11,957 bases of DNA, from positions 1-11,957 of the forward strand of contig DBZZ01000082.1 in NCBI GenBank assembly GCA_002311315.1, in the 5' to 3' direction. Positions 6,952 through 11,957 of the stretch are shown here, in pieces. The position numbers were made by a program, and so were the translations under genes. Every line of letters starts with the position of its first letter. Position 1 is the first letter of the stretch. The notes below the pieces were generated by a model. It was not told the origin of the DNA. It did no database searches and saw only the letters and a list, made by a program, of their open reading frames with translations. Source of the DNA: Methylococcaceae bacterium UBA1147. GTDB lineage: Bacteria > Pseudomonadota > Gammaproteobacteria > Methylococcales > UBA1147.

Positions 6952-7896
6952 TCAGAAGTTGAGCCATTCCATATACAACCCGACACCTTCTTCCACGGTC
7001 TTGAAGGAATGGTTACAGCCGGCCCCCCGCAACGCATCCAGGTTCGCCTCGGTAAAACTTTGGTAGGCACCCTTGAGGTGATCCGGGAAAGGAATATATT
7101 CCAATTCTCCATGACCATGGTACTCAAGAACGGCACGAGCTACATCGTTGAAGGGCTGACTGCGGCCAGTCCCGAGATTGAAAATGCCGCTGACTTGCGG
7201 ATGGTCATAAAACCACAAGTTCACATCGGCAATGTCGCCCACGAAAATGAAGTCGCGGCGTTGTTCGCCGTTATCATAACCGCCAGTCCCTTCGAACAGC
7301 CGGACCTTTCCGCAATCCTTCAACTGATTGTTCAGATGAAAGGCTACGCTCGCCATGCTTTCCTTGTGCGCTTCCCGCGGGCCGTAGACGTTGAAGTAGC
7401 GCAAACCAACCACCTGGCTACTGATTCCTCCCAGCCTCTCGCGAACATACTGGTCAAAACAATATTTCGAATAGCCGTAAACGTTCAGCGGTGCCTCGTT
7501 CGCAGGATCTTCCCTGAAAACGGTTCCAGATCCGTAGACCGCCGCACTGGAAGCATACACCAGCCGGATTTCGCGTTTCAGGCAATACTCGAGAAGGATC
7601 TTCGAGTATTCGTAGTTGTTTTCCATCATGTACCGGCCGTCCCACTCGGTGGTGGCCGAACAGGCGCCTTGATGAAAAATCGCTTCAATCGATTGCGTAT
7701 CGTATTCGCCCTTCTGAAGGCGATCGATGAAGGTCTGCTTGTCCAGATAATCCGCAATCTGGCAACCGACAAGATTCCGAAACTTGGTTCCGTCTTGCAG
7801 GTTATCCACTACCAGGACATTGCGCTCGCCACGGGCATTCAGAGCCAGCACCAAGTTGCTGCCGATGAAACCGGCCCCGCCGGTTACAACGATCAT
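6952..7896 (-). CDS. hldD: ADP-L-glycero-D-manno-heptose 6-epimerase
   Basis: 314-residue short-chain dehydrogenase/reductase of the extended type. It inverts C6 of ADP-D-glycero-D-manno-heptose to give the L,D form used for the LPS inner core. The NADP-binding Rossmann motif GGAGFIGSN is at 6-14. The catalytic pair is Tyr140/Lys144 in VYGYSKYCFD, with Ser116/Ser117 in VYASSAAVYG. The second base, Lys177, is in GPREAHKESMASV, near E. coli Lys178. Substrate-side ENNYEYSK (92-99) and the end GVGLYMEWLNF are typical. Length is within a few residues of E. coli (310). The ATG at 7894-7896 lies 31 bases past the rplI stop with a GGGGGA ribosome site, so it is very probably read with the ribosomal protein genes. 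Its placement in the slot that often holds dnaB after rplI is worth noting. Confidence 0.97.
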   Translation of the reverse strand: MIVVTGGAGFIGSNLVLALNARGERNVLVVDNLQDGTKFRNLVGCQIADYLDKQTFIDRLQKGEYDTQSIEAIFHQGACSATTEWDGRYMMENNYEYSKILLEYCLKREIRLVYASSAAVYGSGTVFREDPANEAPLNVYGYSKYCFDQYVRERLGGISSQVVGLRYFNVYGPREAHKESMASVAFHLNNQLKDCGKVRLFEGTGGYDNGEQRRDFIFVGDIADVNLWFYDHPQVSGIFNLGTGRSQPFNDVARAVLEYHGHGELEYIPFPDHLKGAYQSFTEANLDALRGAGCNHSFKTVEEGVGLYMEWLNF

Positions 7897-7927
7897 CGAG
7901 CGCGATCCCCCGTCATCGACTGCCCGA

Positions 7928-8374
7928 CTACTCGGCGACGATCGACAGCTTCAGTTTCGCTACAACATCGGTATGTAACTGCACATCGATCTCGAAATCA
8001 CCAGTATGTCGCAATGTGCCGTCGCTGAGCCTGATTTCCGATTTTTCCACAGGAACCCCTGCCTCGCTTGCGGCTTCTGCAATATCGAGGGTCCCGACCG
8101 ACCCGAACAGCTTGCCTTCTTCCCCAGCTTTCTGGGTAATACTGATGGCAAGTTCCTCGATGCTGTCACGGCGTTTTTCCGCCAAGGACAGGCCTTCTCC
8201 CGCTTTCGCTTCCAGTTCGGCCCGGAGCCCTTCGAACTCAGCCAGTTTCTCCGGAGTCGCCAGCACTGCCTTGCCCGTGGGGACCAGGAAGTTGCGACCG
8301 TATCCGGATTTCACGGTCACCTGGTCGCCCAGATCACCTAGGTTGGAGATTTTTTCCAGTAAGATTAATTCCAT
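7928..8374 (-). CDS. rplI: 50S ribosomal protein bL9
   Basis: 148-residue large-subunit protein that binds 23S rRNA near the L1 stalk and reaches toward the neighbouring ribosome, helping limit frameshifting. The N-terminal rRNA-binding domain begins MELILLEKISNLGDLGDQVTVKSGYGRNFLVP-like (residues 1-32, the PROSITE bL9 signature region). A long helix follows with AEFEGLRAELEAKAGE (about 46-61). The C-terminal domain runs from KLFGSVGTLDIAEA to the end KLKLSIVAE. The length is exactly typical. The ATG has a good ribosome site, GAGG, seven bases upstream. It is 73 bases after the DUF2232 gene, and that gap could form a GGCTGTTC/GAACAACC stem with one mismatch. Confidence 0.98.
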   Translation of the reverse strand: MELILLEKISNLGDLGDQVTVKSGYGRNFLVPTGKAVLATPEKLAEFEGLRAELEAKAGEGLSLAEKRRDSIEELAISITQKAGEEGKLFGSVGTLDIAEAASEAGVPVEKSEIRLSDGTLRHTGDFEIDVQLHTDVVAKLKLSIVAE

Positions 8375-8447
8375 TATTGTTTACCTCAAGTAGTAACGGT
8401 TGTTCAGACCTTGGTATCGAGACGCTCCGAACAGCCTTCTTTAGTTT

Positions 8448-9353
8448 TTAGTTAGCCAACACCCTGGCCCGCCAGTTCATCCACGCATCCGTATACCCCG
8501 CCAGAGCAACGGGTAACAATGCCCACGGAACAAAGAACATCAGAATATACATGGCCGGCAACAGAATACCTTTCATTCGAGTCGCGGAAATCAGAACGTG
8601 CACCACCGAAACACCAATGATGAGGTAGAAAAAGAACCCGAGAATGCACGCGTTTCGCATTCCCTCACTGAGCAGGCCATTTTCCATGCCAGCCAGCAGA
8701 AAAACACCGAGAAAAATGTAGGCTACCGCTGAACGGGGCCTCAAAGAGAGGAATTCCTCCCTGAAACCACCGGGGTTGTACAGCATGGCCTGCCACCATC
8801 TTCCTACCAGCATAGCCAGAACCAAAGAGACGATCGTACCCGTCACCAGGATTCCGGTCATGTAATGCGAAACCGCCTGGATACTGGTTTCGATCTGTCC
8901 GAGTTCAACCCCGGGAGGAGGATTGGCCGCAAGTGGCTCCAGGATCATGCCAAGCCGTTCCTGCCACATGACGGCAGGGTCTGAACCGAAAAGATAGATT
9001 GCGACAATCGCGACCAGTCCCAGTCCCAGTCCGACTTCTAGGGTAAAGCCGAGTTGACCCGATACCCTCAGCAGAACCGCGAAAATCCACACCGGCAACC
9101 AAAACCCCAAGGCGTAAGCAACCACGAAACCGGAAGAACCCAGGAGGCCCTGACCAAGGATTCCCACGGCCAGGGCCGCACCCATAATGGTGATCATCCC
9201 CTCGCGCTGGCCTCCACGGAGGCTGACCAGAGAGACAGCCGAAGCACTCAGGATACTAAGCGGGGGCAACACGAACGATAGCAGCATGAATACAGCAACA
9301 GCCACCACCGCCTGCATTCGACCACGCATGATATAGGTTGCAAGAAAACGCAA
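8448..9353 (-). CDS. DUF2232 family multi-pass membrane protein
   Basis: 301-residue inner-membrane protein of the DUF2232 (YybS-like) group, which has no established activity. About eight hydrophobic segments are visible, at roughly 13-32, 52-72, 75-96, 106-123, 165-184, 208-227, 235-257 and 262-286. An amphipathic loop lies at 124-160. The stretch NPGGFREEFLSLRP (193-206) is the most recognisable conserved piece. The start is taken as the TTG at 9351-9353, because MRFLATYIMRGRMQ then matches the usual N-terminus and a GGGGA lies upstream. An ATG eight codons later is the alternative. It sits between rpsR and rplI, where gammaproteobacteria often carry this gene, so it is probably co-expressed with the ribosomal proteins. 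Its function there is unknown. Confidence 0.88.
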   Translation of the reverse strand: MRFLATYIMRGRMQAVVAVAVFMLLSFVLPPLSILSASAVSLVSLRGGQREGMITIMGAALAVGILGQGLLGSSGFVVAYALGFWLPVWIFAVLLRVSGQLGFTLEVGLGLGLVAIVAIYLFGSDPAVMWQERLGMILEPLAANPPPGVELGQIETSIQAVSHYMTGILVTGTIVSLVLAMLVGRWWQAMLYNPGGFREEFLSLRPRSAVAYIFLGVFLLAGMENGLLSEGMRNACILGFFFYLIIGVSVVHVLISATRMKGILLPAMYILMFFVPWALLPVALAGYTDAWMNWRARVLAN

Positions 9354-9390
9354 AACGCATCCCCAAACAAGGTTTATGACGTCAGGTCAT

Positions 9391-9621
9391 TTATGTCTTG
9401 TGCGCATCGCAGTACGGGATGAGCGCAAGAAAACGCGCCCGCTTGATCGCCGTCGTCAACTGACGTTGATAACGAGCCCCGGTTCCGGTAATGCGGCTGG
9501 GTACGATCTTGCCGGTTTCGGAAACAAAGTCGTTCAGCATTTCCAGGTCTTTGTAGTCGATTTCCGTGGTCCCATCGGACGAAAACCGGCAGAATTTTTT
9601 GCGTTTGAAATGGCGTGCCAT
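9391..9621 (-). CDS. rpsR: 30S ribosomal protein bS18
   Basis: 76-residue small-subunit protein that pairs with bS6 on the 16S rRNA platform. The sequence opens with basic MARHFKRKKFCRF and continues with IDYKDLEMLNDFVSETGKI, PSRITGT, and the rRNA-binding YQRQLTTAIKRARFLALIPY, all standard. One cysteine (Cys11) near the N-terminus is common in bS18. The ATG has AGAGG seven bases upstream. It follows rpsF by 48 bases, preserving the usual pairing of partners in one mRNA, and precedes the DUF2232 gene by 37 bases. Confidence 0.98.
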   Translation of the reverse strand: MARHFKRKKFCRFSSDGTTEIDYKDLEMLNDFVSETGKIVPSRITGTGARYQRQLTTAIKRARFLALIPYCDAHKT

Positions 9622-9669
9622 GATATTGCCTCTTTTGATTGCTCGAAATGTTAAACGGAAAACTCGGTG

Positions 9670-10116
9670 TTACTCGTTTTCCTGGTTTTCGGTTTTGCCG
9701 GTTTCGGCATCCTTGACATCAGTTGACGCTTTAGGCGCCTTGGTGTCTTCAGTTGCATCGTCGGAGGCTGTCTTGGCCTTAGCCTGCACTTCGGTTTCGA
9801 TGTCCTTCATCATCGGTGACGGACCCGTAACCGCTTCATCCTTGCGAAGGATCAGGTTACGCAGAACCGCATCGTTGAAGCGGAATCCGCTTTCGAGTTC
9901 GGCCAACACTTCATCGCTGCACTCGATGTTCATCAGCACGTAATGCGCCTTGTGAATTTTCTTGATGGGGTATTCCAATTGGCGACGGCCCCAGTCTTCA
10001 TAGCGATGGACGGAACCAGAGCCCGCCTCAATCAGTGTCCGGTAACGATCAACCATGCCCGTGACCTGACCGCTCTGGTCAGGATGAATCAGAATAACTA
10101 TTTCGTAATGACGCAT
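9670..10116 (-). CDS. rpsF: 30S ribosomal protein bS6 with long acidic tail
   Basis: 148-residue bS6, which binds bS18 and the central domain of 16S rRNA. The globular core is residues 1-~95: MRHYEIVILIHPDQS, DWGRRQLEYPIKKIHKAHYVLMN and FRFNDAVLRNLILRKDE. The rest (~96-148) is a low-complexity, Asp/Glu/Lys/Thr-rich tail (for example ATEDTKAPKAST and GKTENQENE). In E. coli, the bS6 tail receives extra glutamates from RimK; here the last residues are Glu-Asn-Glu, so the end is suitable in kind, but modification is not shown. The tail is longer than in E. coli (total about 131-135). The ribosome site GAGGGG is strong. It is the first gene of the minus-strand operon. Confidence 0.97.
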   Translation of the reverse strand: MRHYEIVILIHPDQSGQVTGMVDRYRTLIEAGSGSVHRYEDWGRRQLEYPIKKIHKAHYVLMNIECSDEVLAELESGFRFNDAVLRNLILRKDEAVTGPSPMMKDIETEVQAKAKTASDDATEDTKAPKASTDVKDAETGKTENQENE

Positions 10117-10198
10117 GTTTCCCCTCTTGGATGTCAGCTTCCCAGTAACCTGTGTTTAAACAGTGCACGGTAAAGCAAGGAGTTAAATGGAACAGAGC
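10117..10198 (-). promoter_or_regulatory. rpsF 5' leader, candidate S6:S18 autoregulatory motif
   Basis: In many bacteria the bS6:bS18 complex represses its own mRNA by binding a hairpin with an exposed CCG in the rpsF leader. Here the minus strand has ACCG (plus 10168-10171), then a small stem CTGT/ACAG (plus 10160-10163 with 10150-10153) closed further out by AC/GT. This leaves CGTGCA bulged on the 5' side. The position, 35-55 bases before the ATG, and the presence of CCG agree with the known motif. The stem is short, so I hold this loosely. Confidence 0.35.
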
Positions 10199-10227
10199 AT
10201 TTTATAAGAAAAACACGAGCAGCTCAA
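10199..10227 (-). promoter_or_regulatory. rpsF operon sigma70 promoter
   Basis: Read on the minus strand, the -35 is TTGAGC (plus 10222-10227), the spacer is 17 bases, and the -10 is TAAAAT (plus 10199-10204, five of six consensus). Transcription should start near 10192, giving a leader of roughly 75 bases before rpsF. It would drive rpsF through rplI and probably on to hldD and waaA. Confidence 0.55.
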
Positions 10228-10277
10228 GCAACCCCGCTCCGTATCGCCGTCATGACTCGCTAGATCAGTTCTCCAGA

Positions 10278-10979
10278 TCAACTGGCCCGTGGAGTCTCTG
10301 GCCCCTGTTTTATACCCATCAGTGTTCTGAAAGACGCGGGGTTCCATGACGGATATTTGTGCATAACGCGGCCAAACAACGGGGAATCGATCAACCCCTG
10401 CAGCCAAGCCCGAACGGCCCTGTACCGGGACCCGCCGAACCAGGCCCTGTCAACCCCGGCAAACTGCCTGACAAAGGGAAAAACTGCTACATCAGTCAAT
10501 GACAAACGGGAACCGAAAAGATAGGGGTTAGAACTTAACCGGCACTCCAATTCCAACAAGAAGGGTTCTGCCATGCCTCGATAGAAATCGCGAGCGTTTT
10601 CCGGAAAACGATCCGCATACTTGTAACGATCCAGGTAATGCTTGAAGCCGCCATCATTCCAAACGACCAGCTCTGCAGAATCATCCTCGCAACCGGCAGA
10701 GGCTTCGAGCCACCCATCCGGGTCAGAAAATGAAAGCGCCCAGCGCATGATCTCGATACTTTCATCGATGACCTGGCCTCCGGCCAACTGCAGCACCGGT
10801 ACCGTACCTTTCGGAGAAATCGCGAGCATCGTTTCCGGCTTGATTCTCAGAAGCACCTCGCGAAGCTCCACGGTAAGGCCGGCACAGGCAATCGCCATGC
10901 GCGCCCGAATGGCATAGGGACATCGGCGAAAACTATACAACACCGGCAGGTTTTCAGCTGTAGATGGCTCGGTCAACAA
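10278..10979 (-). CDS. Glutathione S-transferase family protein
   Basis: About 233 residues with an N-terminal thioredoxin-fold domain and an all-helical C-terminal domain. The substrate is unknown. PVLYSFRRCPYAIRARMAI (12-30) puts a cysteine (Cys20) in the CPYA active-site place, as in omega/beta-like, thiol-transferase-type GSTs. SPKGTVPVLQL (about 55-65) carries the cis-proline, and DESIEIMRWAL gives the usual glutathione-binding Glu-Ser. The C-terminal domain has LSLTDVAVFPFVRQF. The start is uncertain. The frame is open to an ATG at 11214-11216, but those extra 79 residues do not resemble GSTs and would overlap the divergent promoter. I use the TTG at 10977-10979, nine codons before the first conserved residues. 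No good ribosome site marks either start. Confidence 0.85.
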   Translation of the reverse strand: MLTEPSTAENLPVLYSFRRCPYAIRARMAIACAGLTVELREVLLRIKPETMLAISPKGTVPVLQLAGGQVIDESIEIMRWALSFSDPDGWLEASAGCEDDSAELVVWNDGGFKHYLDRYKYADRFPENARDFYRGMAEPFLLELECRLSSNPYLFGSRLSLTDVAVFPFVRQFAGVDRAWFGGSRYRAVRAWLQGLIDSPLFGRVMHKYPSWNPASFRTLMGIKQGPETPRAS

Positions 10980-11016
10980 GTTGCGGGTCAACGGTGGACA
11001 GAAAGGTAAAGTGGGA

Positions 11017-11025
11017 ATCGTATCA
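11017..11025 (-). promoter_or_regulatory. Possible extended -10 for the GST gene
   Basis: TGATACGAT on the minus strand fits TGn plus TACGAT, an extended -10 with four of six matches. It would start transcription near 11010, about 30 bases before the TTG start. No -35 is evident. Weak support. Confidence 0.25.
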
Positions 11026-11209
11026 GAAGGGTGCCAGCCGGGTTGAGCTTTTGCCAATACCCACAGCCCCCACGCACGCAAGGTCCTGCCCGCCAATGCA
11101 GCAAATCGGCACCCTGGCATCCAGGTCAAGGCAAAACCACCAATTGTCGAGAGGAGCCTGTTTAGTGGCCCATTTTCGAAACCAATCCGCATTCTTTTAG
11201 ATAAGCGGC

Positions 11210-11238
11210 TTGACATTAGCCCATCTTAGCCTTAGAAA
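11210..11238 (+). promoter_or_regulatory. Sigma70 promoter for the CorB/YfjD-type gene
   Basis: A perfect -35 TTGACA (11210-11215), a 17-base spacer and -10 TAGAAA (11233-11238, four of six) lie just before the transporter gene. Transcription would begin near 11245, so the leader before the TTG at 11262 is only about 17 bases. Confidence 0.55.
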
Positions 11239-11257
11239 TCTGCCTATCGTAACTACC

Positions 11258-11261
11258 GGAG
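11258..11261 (+). promoter_or_regulatory. Shine-Dalgarno touching the TTG start of the CorB/YfjD-type gene
   Basis: GGAG directly abuts the TTG at 11262, with no spacer, the same oddity as at mutM. If the ATG at 11301 were the start, this site would be too far upstream. The TTG is kept because the N-terminus then has near the family's length before SAFFSGSET. Confidence 0.35.
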
Positions 11262-11957
11262 TTGACCATTCCTGAATCCTTAAGCCAGGTTCCGCTGAGT
11301 ATGCTTTTCTGGGCCCTGGGAATACTGATCGTGCTATCCGCTTTTTTCTCGGGATCCGAAACAGCGTTAATGACCCTGAACCGGTACCGCCTTCAACATC
11401 TGGTCAAGGAAGGACATCGAGGGGCGCTTCGGGCTCAAAAACTTCTCCGGCGTCCGGACCGGCTGATCGGGCTCATCCTACTCGGAAACAATTTCGTCAA
11501 CATTCTCGCCTCCTCCCTAACCACGATTATTGCGATCAGGCTGGGCGGAGAAGCCAATATTGCCATAGGAGCAGGCATACTGACGCTGGTCATTCTGATC
11601 TTCGCCGAGGTCGCGCCGAAGACCATGGCCGCCATGCACCCCGAACGACTGGCATTCCCCGCGTCCTGGGTATTCATATTTCTGCTCAGGCTCACCTATC
11701 CGGTGGTCTGGGTAATCAATGCGATTTCGAACCTAGTTCTGAAGGTTTTCCGCTGCGACCCGAGCCAACAGCGAAGCAACATCCTGAGCAAGGAAGAACT
11801 GCGTACCATCCTCAGCAACACCGACTCGCTGCTACCGAAAAGATATCAGAACATGCTGGTAGGAATTCTCGACTTGGAAACGGCAACCGTGGAAGATGTC
11901 ATGGTCCCGCGCAACGAGATCGTAGGTCTGGACATCGAAGCCCCTCTGGACGAACTG
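11262..11957 (+). CDS. CNNM/HlyC-CorC family transporter (YfjD/CorB-type), 3' end outside the window
   Basis: First 232 codons of an integral-membrane CNNM (DUF21) protein with CBS domains, like E. coli YfjD and CorB. Characterised relatives take part in magnesium or other divalent-cation transport. The membrane domain begins with ALGILIVLSAFFSGSETALMTLNRYRL (about 17-43) and carries PDRLIGLILLGNNFVNILASSL, then two more hydrophobic spans (ILTLVILIFAEVAPKT and SWVFIFLLRLTYPVVWVIN). The linker LSKEELRTIL leads into the first CBS unit, where DVMVPRNEIVGLDI begins. The second CBS and the C-terminal CorC_HlyC domain should lie beyond the window. It is divergent from the GST gene, with its own promoter. 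The start may be TTG at 11262 or ATG at 11301. Confidence 0.92.
   Translation, partial: MTIPESLSQVPLSMLFWALGILIVLSAFFSGSETALMTLNRYRLQHLVKEGHRGALRAQKLLRRPDRLIGLILLGNNFVNILASSLTTIIAIRLGGEANIAIGAGILTLVILIFAEVAPKTMAAMHPERLAFPASWVFIFLLRLTYPVVWVINAISNLVLKVFRCDPSQQRSNILSKEELRTILSNTDSLLPKRYQNMLVGILDLETATVEDVMVPRNEIVGLDIEAPLDEL

Noticed and set aside
7584..7610. 9-bp inverted repeat AATACTCGA/TCGAGTATT inside hldD
   Set aside because: It falls on codons for EYSK and LEY in a conserved helix of the enzyme; a repeat this long is near chance expectation for the window.
6874..8028. Long open frame (384 codons) on the plus strand opposite hldD
   Set aside because: It is antisense to a clearly conserved epimerase and its product has no recognisable family motifs; codon structure of hldD explains the open frame.
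9377..9384. TGACGTCA palindrome after rpsR, also at 1441-1448
   Set aside because: Two copies of an 8-bp palindrome in unrelated contexts is too little for a regulator site; no flanking similarity.
1..11957. tRNA, rRNA, CRISPR arrays, insertion sequences, phage or toxin-antitoxin genes
   Set aside because: None seen on either strand: no repeat-spacer pattern, no transposase motifs, no cloverleaf-like sequence in the gaps.

Overview
The window is a stretch of ordinary gammaproteobacterial chromosome, about 12 kb of moderate G+C and tightly packed. The evidence is the kind of genes and their order: an rpsF-rpsR-(DUF2232 membrane protein)-rplI cluster, LPS inner-core genes (hldD, waaA) of a Gram-negative, and mutM, zapE, dtd, yciH and a YfjD/CorB-type CBS transporter, all closest in motif detail to Gammaproteobacteria. 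I cannot name a genus. I see no mobile element, CRISPR array, tRNA or rRNA.

Layout. 1-1260 (+): the 3' part of a cytochrome b5-fused front-end fatty acid desaturase, cut by the window edge and broken by three single-base frameshifts, all in the same direction. 1261-1543: intergenic, with a 9-bp inverted repeat. 1544-1873 (-): yciH (SUI1 family). 2037-2432 (-): a GlcG/HbpS-family protein, followed by a two-tier hairpin. 2433-2707: intergenic, with the zapE promoter region. 2708-5457 (+): zapE, mutM and dtd in a row. 5506-10116 (-): one co-directional run, read from right to left as rpsF, rpsR, DUF2232 protein, rplI, hldD, waaA, with a promoter and a possible S6:S18 autoregulatory leader in front of rpsF. 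10278-10979 (-): a glutathione S-transferase-like protein whose start is uncertain. 11262-end (+): the first 232 codons of a CorB/YfjD-type CNNM transporter, divergent from the GST, with a good sigma70 promoter.

How the genes relate. The right-hand minus-strand run couples three small-genome-style ribosomal proteins (bS6, bS18, bL9) and a membrane protein to two LPS inner-core enzymes. HldD finishes ADP-L-glycero-D-manno-heptose and WaaA puts Kdo on lipid A. The plus-strand trio is house-keeping: cell division ATPase, 8-oxoguanine repair and D-aminoacyl-tRNA clearance.

The most unusual object is the desaturase. It combines a cytochrome b5 tail at its N-terminus with a QIEHH third histidine box, the signature of eukaryote-type front-end desaturases. 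It sits as an apparent pseudogene in an otherwise intact bacterial neighbourhood. I did not find a clearly new multi-gene system here; the other findings are small regulatory or structural signals.
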